From Levilactobacillus namurensis (GTDB lineage: Bacteria; Bacillota; Bacilli; Lactobacillales; Lactobacillaceae), in the NCBI RefSeq assembly GCF_032197885.1, contig NZ_CP134159.1:868001-932000 (forward strand): a stretch of 64,000 nt of DNA, written 5' to 3'. This document shows positions 44,365-53,036 of this stretch, in pieces. Within the stretch, counting starts at the first letter, position 1; each line of letters begins with the position of its first letter. The notes under the pieces are model-generated. The model saw only the letters and a program-made list of their open reading frames with translations, was not told the origin of the DNA and did not search any database. The position numbers and the translations under genes were made by a program.

Positions 44365-45345
44365 TTAGTCATAGTTGTAAGGAACTGGCTTGCCGAAGTT
44401 CGGCGTCCCATCGTCATTCCAAGTAAATGGTTGAACCATCGTATGCCGGTTAGGATCGTACAGTGGGTCACCCTTGATGTCGGTGTAGTTCCGGCAGTGG
44501 TAAACCAAGATATCGGTCTTGTCGTCTTCAGCCACCGTAAAGGAGTTGTGGCCGGGACCGTATTGGTGAATCGGCATGTTGCTTTGGAAGACGGGGGTCT
44601 TAGACTTCTGCCAGTTGGCAGGATCCAAGAGGTCGGCGTTTTCATCGACGGTCAACATTCCCATGGCGTAGTTTTCGTCAGTCGCACTGGCGGAGTAGGT
44701 CAGGAAGAAGCGACCGTTCCGGTGTAAGATAGCTGGACCTTCGTTGACCCAGAAGATCTTGGTTTCCCAGTCGTATTCTGGCTTGGTCAACATGACCGGC
44801 TTGGTCTTCAACGTCCAAGGGTTTTCCATTTCGGCGATGTAGATGTTGGAGTTCCCTTTGATGGCTGGATCCTTTTGTGCCCAGACGTAGTATAACTTGT
44901 TTTGGGCTTCAAAGACCGTGGCATCTAAGGCGAAGGTGTCTAATGGCGTCACGATTTGACCATGTTCGGTCCAGTCAGCTTCGTCGCGCATGGGATCTGG
45001 ATTGTCACATTCGATGCAGTACATCCGGTGTTGGAACATCCCGTTGTGGTCGAATTCCTTAGTGTGGGAAGCGGCGAAGTAGATGAACCACTTGCCATCG
45101 ATGTAGTGCAGTTCTGGCGCCCAGATCAACTGGCTCATGGCACCGCTACCATCTGGGTGCTTACGCCAAACAGTCCGGGGTGCGGCGTTCGCTAAACCGT
45201 TTAAAGTCTTGGCCCGCCGAATCTCAATCAGGTTGTAAGCAGGTACCGAAGCGGTGAAGTAGTAGTAACCGTCAGTGTGCTTGTAGATGTAGGGGTCAGC
45301 CCGTTGGACAATCAAGGGGTTGATGTAATCTGATGCTTGTACCAT
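44365..45345 (-). CDS. GH43-family glycoside hydrolase
   Basis: 326 residues, a compact single-domain five-bladed propeller. The three acidic residues expected in GH43 are visible: Asp in VQRADPYIYKHTDG (general base), Asp in FALDATVFEAQ (pKa modulator) and Glu in WVNEGPAILHRNG (acid). The likely activity is alpha-L-arabinofuranosidase or arabinanase on imported oligosaccharides, in the cytosol. It is the first gene of the reverse unit GH43-transporter-GH51, from a promoter overlapped by a cre site. Family 43 is secure; the exact linkage is not. Confidence 0.9.
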   Translation of the reverse strand: MVQASDYINPLIVQRADPYIYKHTDGYYYFTASVPAYNLIEIRRAKTLNGLANAAPRTVWRKHPDGSGAMSQLIWAPELHYIDGKWFIYFAASHTKEFDHNGMFQHRMYCIECDNPDPMRDEADWTEHGQIVTPLDTFALDATVFEAQNKLYYVWAQKDPAIKGNSNIYIAEMENPWTLKTKPVMLTKPEYDWETKIFWVNEGPAILHRNGRFFLTYSASATDENYAMGMLTVDENADLLDPANWQKSKTPVFQSNMPIHQYGPGHNSFTVAEDDKTDILVYHCRNYTDIKGDPLYDPNRHTMVQPFTWNDDGTPNFGKPVPYNYD

Positions 45346-45436
45346 AAAATGCGTCTCTCCTTTTAAAAATGAAAATAATTTGTAAGGACTTAAAAATTGC
45401 TAATTCCAATAAATCCTAATAAATAAGTACAACTGC

Positions 45437-45465
45437 AATATACGACCGTATGAAAACGTTGTCAA
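45437..45465 (-). promoter_or_regulatory. Promoter of the GH43-transporter-GH51 unit with cre
   Basis: On the reverse strand, TTGACA (45465-45460), 17 bp and TATATT (45442-45437). The near-consensus cre TGAAAACGTTGTCA (45451-45464) covers the -35 and adjoining spacer, predicting CcpA repression. Confidence 0.72.
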
Positions 45466-45494
45466 CATTTTTGTTAATCTTTCTACAAAAAGAA

Positions 45495-45544
45495 TTGACA
45501 AATAGGTTGATAAGCAATCATAATGTTAAGTGTAAGCGGTTATT
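45495..45544 (+). promoter_or_regulatory. Promoter and cre of the ArsR-like regulator gene
   Basis: TTGACA (45495-45500), 18 bp and CATAAT (45519-45524). The cre-like TGTAAGCGGTTATT is at 45531-45544, over the start of transcription. Confidence 0.62.
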
Positions 45545-45618
45545 ATCTCATGGTTCTAAAACAGAATTAACATTTTAGGAAATGTAAGCCGTTAAGAAAG
45601 CTAGAAAGGAATTTCATC

Positions 45619-46509
45619 ATGCAGTTAGATGTTTCAGAAGGCTCGCTCAAAGTTTATGAAGCGTTAGCCAGTTCGGTCCGATTACGAATTATTCGTCTGT
45701 TATCGGAACACCCTATGAGCGTCAAGGACTTGGCCACGGCTTTGGACCTGAGTAGCCCCATCGTCACCAAACACTTGAACAAGTTGACCGAAGCAGAGTT
45801 AATCACCAGCAAACGGGTCGGTCATCAGAAAGTTTCTTCATTAAAAGTCGATACCATCGACGTGAAATTTCCTCATCAGATCTATCCGAAATTCAAGGTT
45901 CATAAGAACGCAATCCCGGTGGGGCACTACACGGAGTACAGCGTGGAACCCTCCTGTGGGTTGGCGGGGCCGGACGGGTATATCGGAAAGGTCGATAACC
46001 CCAAGTACTTTATGTTTGCTGACCGGATGACGGCCGGGATGATCTGGTTTAACAACGGGTTCGTGGAGTACCAGACGCCGAACTTCGTGGGGCAGGATGA
46101 ACAGCTCGAGATGCTGGACCTGTCCATGGAACTGGGCTCAGAGTTCCCCTTTTCCAACAATACCTGGCCGTCCGATATTACTTTCTTCATTAACGGTAAG
46201 GAAATCGGGACTTGGCGTAGCCCAGGGGACTTTTCGGATATCCGGGGGAAGTATACGCCGGACTGGGTTCCCGATAACGTTAACCAATACGGTATCCTAA
46301 AGATTCTGCGGGTCACGGACCACGGGACCTACCTGGACGGCCAACCCTTCACGGACGTTTGTTTAAAGGACTTACCAGCGGATGAGGACTTGTGGACCAT
46401 TCGTTTCGAGATCAAGCCGGATGCCAAGAAGTCCGGGGGATGTACGCTCTTCGGCAAGGGCTTTGGGAACTATGACCAGAATATTGAACTGTCAGCTTAC
46501 TATAGTTAG
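45619..46509 (+). CDS. ArsR-like winged-helix regulator with large sensor domain
   Basis: 296 residues. Residues 8-75 form an ArsR-type winged helix (ALASSVRLRIIRLLSEHPMS, then LDLSSPIVTKHLNKL). The remaining 220 residues are a beta-rich domain (MIWFNNGFVEYQTPNFV, ITFFINGKEIGTW, WTIRFEIKPDAKKSGGC) that looks like a carbohydrate-binding jelly roll. This form is not a metal sensor. It sits beside the AraR gene and divergent from the GH43 unit, so it probably senses an arabinose-containing sugar. The combination is uncommon but the winged helix is clear. Confidence 0.78.
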   Translation: MQLDVSEGSLKVYEALASSVRLRIIRLLSEHPMSVKDLATALDLSSPIVTKHLNKLTEAELITSKRVGHQKVSSLKVDTIDVKFPHQIYPKFKVHKNAIPVGHYTEYSVEPSCGLAGPDGYIGKVDNPKYFMFADRMTAGMIWFNNGFVEYQTPNFVGQDEQLEMLDLSMELGSEFPFSNNTWPSDITFFINGKEIGTWRSPGDFSDIRGKYTPDWVPDNVNQYGILKILRVTDHGTYLDGQPFTDVCLKDLPADEDLWTIRFEIKPDAKKSGGCTLFGKGFGNYDQNIELSAYYS

Positions 46510-46604
46510 ACCAATGAATTATGCGATAAATTTAGAACAACGGTGAATTTATTTGAAATGTACGCCCAAAACCGGTAAACTTAGAAGCACTAATGAGGTG
46601 CGCT

Positions 46605-47687
46605 ATGGAGAATAAATATCAAAAAGTCAAAGATGGCTTAAAAGAAGACATCATTTCGGGGAAGTTTAAGGTCAACGACAAGCTTCCCACGGAATCAGAA
46701 CTGATGAAGCAATACGCGGTCAGTCGTTACACCGTGCGACGGGCCGTGGGCGACTTGGAAAGTGACCACTTTATCTACCGAATTCAGGGTGGGGGCATGT
46801 TCGTCCAGGATTGGCATAAGGATTGGTCAACCCCGACGGACACCAAGCTAATTGGGGTCATTACCACCCACATCGCCGACTATATCTTTCCCAACATTAT
46901 TTCGGGCATCGACCAGGTCTTGTCGCAGGCGGGCTACTCAATCTTACTGAGCAACACCCACAACACCCACGAGAAGGAACGGAAGAGTCTGATTAACATG
47001 TTGGACAGTAAGGTCGCGGGGCTGATTATCGAACCCACGCAGAGTGCTTTGCCGAATCCTAATCAAGATCTGTACCAGGAAATCAAGGACGATGAGTTAC
47101 CCACGCTGTTTATTAACGCCCACTATCCCAAGTACGACTTTCCGTACGTGGATACGGACGATTTAGAGGCGGAGCAACAGTTGGTCAATTACCTCTTTGA
47201 CCTGGGGCACCAAAGCATCCTGGGCATCTTCCAAGTGGACGATATTCAGGGGGTCAACCGGATGAACGGGTTCGTCCGGGCCTACCAACAGCGGCCGGAA
47301 CTTTCCTATATGAGTAACATCATCATGTACCAATCCGGGGAAGATTCCCAAAAGTTGTTCGAGCGTATCATGAACTACTTGCGGCAAGCGGACGCCCCAA
47401 CGGCGATTGCGTGCTACAACGACCAACTGGCAATCGAAGTGATTGATTTCCTGAAGTCCCAAGACTTACAGGTTCCCGACCAGCTTTCAGTGGTGGGCTT
47501 CGATAACTACCAGATGGGGGAATACTTTACGCCTAGTCTGACCACGGTCAACCACGAGAAGGAACAGATGGGGGCCGATGCGGCGCACATGTTGGTCAAG
47601 TTACTGAATCGGGAGTCGGTAGACTCAATTACCTACGAGCCCGAATTGGTTAAACGGCATTCGGCGATTCATCACGAGTCAAAATAA
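46605..47687 (+). CDS. araR: AraR-type arabinose repressor (GntR HTH plus LacI-like sensor)
   Basis: 360 residues from the ATG at 46605 (MENKYQKVKD); AGGTG lies about 4 nt upstream, and an ATG at 46593 is an alternative. The GntR winged helix is KFKVNDKLPTESELMKQYAV, then SRYTVRRAVGDLE and YRIQGGGMFV. Residues 80-355 form a periplasmic-binding-protein-like domain (IGVITTHIADYIFPNIISGI, AGLIIEP, VVGFDNY). This chimeric design is that of AraR, the L-arabinose-responsive repressor of ara genes. A half-site resembling its box precedes araB. A terminator follows. Confidence 0.9.
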   Translation: MENKYQKVKDGLKEDIISGKFKVNDKLPTESELMKQYAVSRYTVRRAVGDLESDHFIYRIQGGGMFVQDWHKDWSTPTDTKLIGVITTHIADYIFPNIISGIDQVLSQAGYSILLSNTHNTHEKERKSLINMLDSKVAGLIIEPTQSALPNPNQDLYQEIKDDELPTLFINAHYPKYDFPYVDTDDLEAEQQLVNYLFDLGHQSILGIFQVDDIQGVNRMNGFVRAYQQRPELSYMSNIIMYQSGEDSQKLFERIMNYLRQADAPTAIACYNDQLAIEVIDFLKSQDLQVPDQLSVVGFDNYQMGEYFTPSLTTVNHEKEQMGADAAHMLVKLLNRESVDSITYEPELVKRHSAIHHESK

Positions 47688-47700
47688 GTAAACACAAATG

Positions 47701-47738
47701 GGACTGCTTTTCCGGCTAGTGGAAGGGCAGTCCTTTTT
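47701..47738 (+). terminator. Terminator after araR
   Basis: GGACTGC...TTCC pairs with GGAA...GCAGTCC, and TTTTT follows. Confidence 0.88.
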
Positions 47739-47899
47739 ACGTGGGACAATCAACCCACTTTGTGTAACCAGACACAAACTAGAAAAATGCCACGCATCAG
47801 CCAGTGTGAGATATTATAAACAACTGGTGAACAATCGGATTGTTAGCGCTGTCAATATAGGTTAAATTATAGGCAGATAGAAACGTGAGTCAGTAAGAG

Positions 47900-47945
47900 T
47901 TGACCTATCCCAGGGTTTTCGCTATCGTTAATGTAACCGTTATCA
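47900..47945 (+). promoter_or_regulatory. Promoter and cre of the second GPH transporter
   Basis: TTGACC (47900-47905), 17 bp and TATCGT (47923-47928). The cre TGTAACCGTTATCA (47932-47945) lies over the expected start site. Confidence 0.6.
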
Positions 47946-48014
47946 AAAAATGTGGTGGGGGACTCTTTTTGCAGTGCGTTTTTATAAATACACTTTTCTA
48001 AGGAGGAAACTATT

Positions 48015-49389
48015 GTGAAAAGTCAAGTTGCAGAAGCCATGAAGACGGACGCTAAGGTCCCGTTTCACCGGATGCTTGCGTTTGCCAGTACGGATATGGC
48101 GGGGAATTTACTCTACACGACGGTCACCACGTTTATTCTGTATTACTACACCGACGTCTTCGGATTGAGCGTCGCTGCCGCCGGGACCATCTTATTGGCC
48201 GCCCGGGTCTTAGACGCCTTCGACGCACCGGTCTGGGGCTTCATCATCGACCACACCCATACTCGGTGGGGCCAGAGTCGACCGTACTTCTTATGGATGG
48301 CCTTTCCATTCGCCATCTTCTTCGTCCTGATGTTTATGAGTCCGGACCTAAGTGCCACCGGGAAGTTCTGGTGGGCCATGATCACGTACTTACTCTTCGG
48401 GATTTCGTATACCGGGGGTCGGGACACCAATCAGTTCCATCCTGCCGAACTTGAGTAACGATTCGGACGAACGGATTAAGTTGAACAGTACCCGGATGAT
48501 CGGGGGGAACATTGGATTCTTCATCACCGCGAGCTTTACCCTAACGTTTGTAGCCGTCTTAGGTGGCGGCAACGAAACCGCCGGTTGGCGGAACACGGCG
48601 ATTGCCTTAGCAATCGTTGGATTCGCCCTCTTGATGTTCGCGTTCTTTGACACCAAGGAAATCAACACGGAACATCAAAAGTCTTTACCAATTATGGACA
48701 GTATTCGGGCCGCTAAGAGCAACTGGCCGTGGTTCATCTTGGTCATTGCCTTCATCTTCTACTGGTTAGGGAACGCTTCCCGGTCTGCCGTGGTCGTTTA
48801 CTACACGCAGTACAACTTAGGGGTCAAAGGGTTCGCTTCCGTCTTGAACGGGTTAGTGATGTTCCAAATCATTGGGATGCTGCTGATTCCATTCTTGGTT
48901 AAGAAGTTCAGTAAGACGCGGGTCCTGATGTTTGGTTTAATTTTAGCCGCCTTTGGTCAAGTCATGATTGCCTTCACGGGGAAGTCCCTGATTGCGTTAG
49001 GTGTTGCCTGGGCGATTGCCTCCGTCGGAACTGGGATTTCCGTCTCCATGCCGTTCGCGATGTTATCTGACACCGTTGATTACGGGGAATGGAAGAACGG
49101 TATCCGGGCCAGTGGGTTCTTAACGGCCATCGGGAGTTCCTTCGCCATCAAGATGGGGTCCGGCTTTGGTGGCTGGGCACCGTCCGTGATCTTGAGTAAG
49201 GCCGGGTACCAGGCCGGCGCTACCCAGACCGATGCGGCCTTAAGCGCCATTCGGTTCTGTATCAGTTACTTACCAGCCATCTTCTTCGTCATTGGGGCGT
49301 TGATCATGATCTTCTACGGCCGGTTTGAAAAGCAAGAAACTAGTATTCGGGAGACCTTAGCTGCTAAGCGGGGGACGGTCGAAGACTAG
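48015..49389 (+). pseudogene. GPH-family sugar transporter broken by one frameshift
   Basis: Reading from a GTG at 48015 (AAGGAGG upstream) gives 147 residues, with the GPH start MLAFASTDMAGNLLYTTVTT and VDHTH-like IIDHTHTRWGQSRPYF. The frame then ends in an unrelated tail at 48458. The second part (helices 4-12, from SNDSDERIKLNSTRMIGGN to 49389) is in another frame. Removing one G from GGGGG at 48414-48418 restores YTGVGTPISSILPNLSNDSDER. That matches the paralogue at 31987-33396 (LTYTALSTPITSVLPNLSANSDER). It is either a recent inactivation, a phase-variable homopolymer or a sequencing error. When intact it would import arabinose or its oligomers. Confidence 0.9.
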
Positions 49390-49420
49390 CGCGTTACATT
49401 AAGAATAGAGGGGTGATTGC

Positions 49421-50320
49421 ATGGCACAACCAGCCTACATTTCCATTTCGTGTTTGCCACTACCAACCTTTATTGAAGGGGGGTATGTGACCTTTCACGC
49501 GGGTGACCGGCATCATTTACAGTTCTTTATCCTGATGTTGATGGAAAAGGGGGAACTGTACATTGCTGAAGATGGGGTGAACTATACGGTCAAGGCCGGT
49601 GAGATGTTTATCCTGCGTCCCTTGCATCACCACTATTCTTGGCACGTGATGACGGAAGACACCGCGTATTATTGGTTGCACTTTTACGTGACCGGTCGTT
49701 GGGAGCAACAGACCAGTCTGGTGCCCATGGGATCGGTGATCAACGTTCCGACGTTGCACCACTACACTCCGGTTGAGACGCTGTACCTGGCGAAACACGT
49801 CAAGATGCGCCATCCCCGCCGACTGGCCGAGATGACCCAGCAGATCTTTAAGAACAGCGAGGCTACCGAATCGTACGGGTTCTGGCAAGCTCAGCAGCTC
49901 TTTATCGATGTTTTGCAGGAGATTCAAGTTCAGTCGCAACAGGAGTCGGCCATGGTCCAGCTCTCCGATCAATTACAGCGCTATCTGCGGGATCACTTCA
50001 ATGAAAAGATTACCAGTGCCACGTTGAGTCGGGAGTTTCATTTCCACCCGAACCACCTGATTCGGACGTTGAAGGCGACTACGGGCTTGACCCCGACGGA
50101 GTATCTCCGGCAGTACCGGATGGAAGAGGCGGAGAAGCGGTTGCTGAACACCACCATGTCGGAGACGGAAATCGCCCAAGACGTGGGTTTCCAAAACATC
50201 TATTATTTCTCAACGGTGTTCAAGCAGTACACGGGGATGGCTCCGACGCAGTATCGGCAGTCGCAGACTAACCTGACCGTGGTCCCGAATGACCGGCAAG
50301 TCCCCGAGTGTAACCCTTAA
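49421..50320 (+). CDS. AraC-family regulator of the ara locus
   Basis: 299 residues. The N-terminal cupin (about 20-110; LQFFILMLMEKGELYIAEDG, FILRPLHHHYSWHV) binds an effector. The C-terminal double HTH (about 190-285) is complete: ITSATLSREFHFHPNHLIRTLKA and MSETEIAQDVGFQNIYYFSTVFKQYTG. The gene lies between the damaged transporter and the 788-residue protein, whose start follows 16 nt after its stop. It is probably co-transcribed with both, and may activate the locus in response to arabinose. It is not closely similar to the AraC protein at 30409-31389. Confidence 0.87.
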   Translation: MAQPAYISISCLPLPTFIEGGYVTFHAGDRHHLQFFILMLMEKGELYIAEDGVNYTVKAGEMFILRPLHHHYSWHVMTEDTAYYWLHFYVTGRWEQQTSLVPMGSVINVPTLHHYTPVETLYLAKHVKMRHPRRLAEMTQQIFKNSEATESYGFWQAQQLFIDVLQEIQVQSQQESAMVQLSDQLQRYLRDHFNEKITSATLSREFHFHPNHLIRTLKATTGLTPTEYLRQYRMEEAEKRLLNTTMSETEIAQDVGFQNIYYFSTVFKQYTGMAPTQYRQSQTNLTVVPNDRQVPECNP

Positions 50321-50336
50321 AGAGGAGTTGAAGAGT

Positions 50337-52703
50337 TTGAAATCAGCAGCATTTAAGTTAGAGGTCAACGCACGTGGTGACGTGGTCAACTTACAGAACC
50401 GTGCGGACGACCACCAGATGAACTGGGTGATCGACCCAGCTTATCTCGAGCAGATTGGCTATCCAGATCAGGATAAGCTTTTTGGTGAGTTCACCCTGAC
50501 CATCGGGGGACGGGTCTATCGTAGCTACGATTACCAACCCCAGGTGACCACGGATGACCAACAGGTGACTGTGGCTTACCGAATTGCCGACTTGGTCTTG
50601 ACGGAGCGTTATCGTCTGGAAGGCCAACGGGTGGTCTGGTCGATTGACCTGCAGAACCCGACCGAAGAGCCAGTGACGTTGACGAACCTAGGTGTTTGGG
50701 CGTCATTAGCTTACGTGATGTTCAGGGACAAGAACGTTCACCGGAACATGTCCGATTCGGCGGCCGTCTTTCCCAGCATCTCCGCGAACTTTACGAAGTT
50801 GGCGGGCGTCCGCCGGGATAATCAGGGACCGAACCTGGGTCTGTACCAGACGGCCGGTGAGATGCGGTCAGTCGGCACCTATAACGAATGGACCAACCGG
50901 TTCTTCGAGAACGTTTCGCCGTCGCTAGATGGGTTGTTGTTCCATCAATTGGTCTTGGCTGGCGGTTACGCAGCCGGCCAAGCGCCCAAGAACGACTGGA
51001 TCTATAGCTCAGATTGGGTGACCTTAGCACCACAAATGACGCAACAATGGGAGTTTGTTCTCCAGCCGTTTACCACACCGGATGATTTCCAACGGGTGGC
51101 GGGGCTGAACGGACACCCCCAGATTACCTACGACCCACTCCTGTTTACCGGGCAAATGACCAATATCCACATCACCGTCCCAGCGGGGCACCACCTCGAA
51201 CGCTTGACGCTGGTGCACCAAGCCACCGGTCAGATGGTGGAACGGGACGTGACGGATGATTACCGGGATGGCTGGTTACGGACCCTGATCAGTGGGGTGG
51301 GCGAGCACTGCCTCCACGTGGTCTTAACGGATGGTCGGGAAGACTTAGTGGTCTTTAATGTGATGGATTCAGTCAGGGACCTGGTCGAGACCCGGGTGGC
51401 CTGGTTAACGGACCACGCCTATAACGGAAAGTCCGTGGAACCACAAGATGCCTTCACCCCGATCTCGAATCAGGGGGAATCGTTAGGGAAGCTCAGCTTG
51501 ATTCTGCAGGCGAACCTCTTGCACCGGACGGACCAGACCGTCGAACAGGTTCGCAAGGTCGAGGCCAGTGCGGTGAACTATGTGAAGAACAAGTGGTTTA
51601 CCGATGGTGACTTTTTGAAGCCCGTCGACTTGTACGGTGACTTTTACCGGGACATGGACTTTGAATATATTGGTCACGTGTACTACCTCTTAGCCCAGTT
51701 TGACCAATCGACCCTAGCGTTGCACTCGGCAGCGACTTACTTGAAGTGGGCGGCCCAGGTCTTTAACCTGCGGGTCAATGCCGACCTGCACACCTCCGTT
51801 CGTGCTAAGGAAGAGGCCCACATGCTGGGCGTCTACTTCCTCTACATTAACGATCTATTGGCGGACTTGAAGACGCATGGGTTGACCACCGAGTACCAGC
51901 AGATCAAGCAGTGCTGGGAAGAGGCCACGCAACGGGTCGCGGCTCATAGTCAAGACTACCAAGCGGCGATTACGGAACACTTCTACGACAATGCGGGCTT
52001 TGGTCCGGCGACCGGGGCCTTAGCAAACGCGGGTTACCTGAAGGAAGCCCGACGGTATGCGGAGCTCTTAAAGGCTAACATTGGTTACAGCAATGACTTT
52101 CGGAGCCAAGCCCCGGATCGCTGGTGGGAAGCCCAGTCCTACATGATCCATTCACTGTGGGGCGGAATCACTGCGGCCTCGGCCCTGGACGCTTACGAGG
52201 TCCTCGATGATGACGCACTTCTGTTAGGTGCGTACCGGGCGTTTGTGGGCGTTCTGTACATGTACGACAGTCACGCGACCACGATTGCCAATCCGTTGGC
52301 TGCGGGGGAAGCGGCATCGACCTACAGTATCGCGGGTCCTAACATCAACCGTCCGGACCTCTCCCGTAACCGGTTCGGTCAATCGACTTTCGCCCAAGAT
52401 GGCGGCATCTATAGCCGACTCTTCCCGGATGGGGATACGGGTCAGGCCGATTGGGACATGGGGGAAGAACTGGCGGCTTACCTGAAAGGCTTTGGGCAGA
52501 CGGCTTACCTGTACCAGCGGGAGAATGGCGACTTAGCCGTGGTCAATGGCCGGCTGAATCAACTGTCACCGACCCAGTACGAAGTCACCAACCTGGCACC
52601 GTACCCCCGTCAGGTGAAGTTCGTGCGCCGGCACCAATCTTGCCAGTCCACGGCGCCGACGGTGATCTATGATACGACGCAAGGATTTATCACGAAGGAT
52701 TAG
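50337..52703 (+). CDS. Large unidentified protein of the ara locus, possible carbohydrate-active enzyme
   Basis: 788 residues from a TTG at 50337, 9 nt after AGAGGAG; an upstream ATG would lack a ribosome site. I cannot name the family with certainty. The N-terminal 330 residues are beta-rich (QVTVAYRIADLVLTERYRL, VVWSIDLQNPTEEPVTLTNLG). The C-terminal half is helical with repeated aromatic and acidic segments (DMDFEYIGHVYYLLAQFDQS, RWWEAQSYMIHSLWGGITAA). This is the outline of a beta-sandwich plus (alpha/alpha)6 barrel glycosidase or lyase. No signal peptide is present. Its place before araBDA suggests a role on imported arabinosides. DUF5695-like proteins are one possible match that I could not verify. 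Confidence 0.6.
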   Translation: MKSAAFKLEVNARGDVVNLQNRADDHQMNWVIDPAYLEQIGYPDQDKLFGEFTLTIGGRVYRSYDYQPQVTTDDQQVTVAYRIADLVLTERYRLEGQRVVWSIDLQNPTEEPVTLTNLGVWASLAYVMFRDKNVHRNMSDSAAVFPSISANFTKLAGVRRDNQGPNLGLYQTAGEMRSVGTYNEWTNRFFENVSPSLDGLLFHQLVLAGGYAAGQAPKNDWIYSSDWVTLAPQMTQQWEFVLQPFTTPDDFQRVAGLNGHPQITYDPLLFTGQMTNIHITVPAGHHLERLTLVHQATGQMVERDVTDDYRDGWLRTLISGVGEHCLHVVLTDGREDLVVFNVMDSVRDLVETRVAWLTDHAYNGKSVEPQDAFTPISNQGESLGKLSLILQANLLHRTDQTVEQVRKVEASAVNYVKNKWFTDGDFLKPVDLYGDFYRDMDFEYIGHVYYLLAQFDQSTLALHSAATYLKWAAQVFNLRVNADLHTSVRAKEEAHMLGVYFLYINDLLADLKTHGLTTEYQQIKQCWEEATQRVAAHSQDYQAAITEHFYDNAGFGPATGALANAGYLKEARRYAELLKANIGYSNDFRSQAPDRWWEAQSYMIHSLWGGITAASALDAYEVLDDDALLLGAYRAFVGVLYMYDSHATTIANPLAAGEAASTYSIAGPNINRPDLSRNRFGQSTFAQDGGIYSRLFPDGDTGQADWDMGEELAAYLKGFGQTAYLYQRENGDLAVVNGRLNQLSPTQYEVTNLAPYPRQVKFVRRHQSCQSTAPTVIYDTTQGFITKD

Positions 52704-52711
52704 GATAACTG

Positions 52712-52745
52712 AAATCGTCTCCGGAATTTCTGGGAGACGATTTTT
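52712..52745 (+). terminator. Terminator before araB
   Basis: AAATCGTCTCC pairs with GGGAGACGATTT and TTTTT follows, separating the 788-residue gene from araBDA. Confidence 0.88.
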
Positions 52746-52923
52746 ATTTATACGGATAAGTGGATCTCGGCGACAATTCAATGAATTTAGGTGTAAGCGG
52801 TATAAACGGGATGAAAACTCAGAAAAATTTATGCTACGTTTCCCGAAATGACGCGGATAATAGCGGAACCAAATGGCTTGAGATACCGGATACATGGAGG
52901 ATAAATTAGCAGAAATTCCCATA

Positions 52924-52939
52924 AATAATCCGTACAAAT
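52924..52939 (+). promoter_or_regulatory. AraR box candidate
   Basis: AATAATCCGTACAAAT has the right half (CGTACAAAT) of the AraR operator ATTTGTACGTACAAAT but a poor left half. It lies 12 bp before the araB -35. Confidence 0.45.
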
Positions 52940-52950
52940 ATAAAAACATC

Positions 52951-52979
52951 TTGATTTATGCGAATAAAAATGTGATACT
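52951..52979 (+). promoter_or_regulatory. araB promoter
   Basis: TTGATT (52951-52956), 17 bp and GATACT (52974-52979), with TG just upstream of the -10. Confidence 0.6.
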
Positions 52980-53036
52980 AAAGTCACTGAGAGATAAATA
53001 ACGAATTCACGATATGTATTCGGGAGGGTTAAGCAG

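Larger units (their letters stand above)
47688..48014. other. Intergenic region before the frameshifted transporter
   Basis: About 325 bp with the araR terminator, a promoter and a cre site (listed separately). Nothing else is recognisable. Confidence 0.6.
52704..53036 (+). promoter_or_regulatory. Control region of araBDA
   Basis: About 330 bp. After the terminator there is a cre-like TGTAAGCGGTATAA (52792-52805), an AraR-like half-site CCGTACAAAT at 52930-52939 and the promoter at 52951-52979. Confidence 0.6.
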
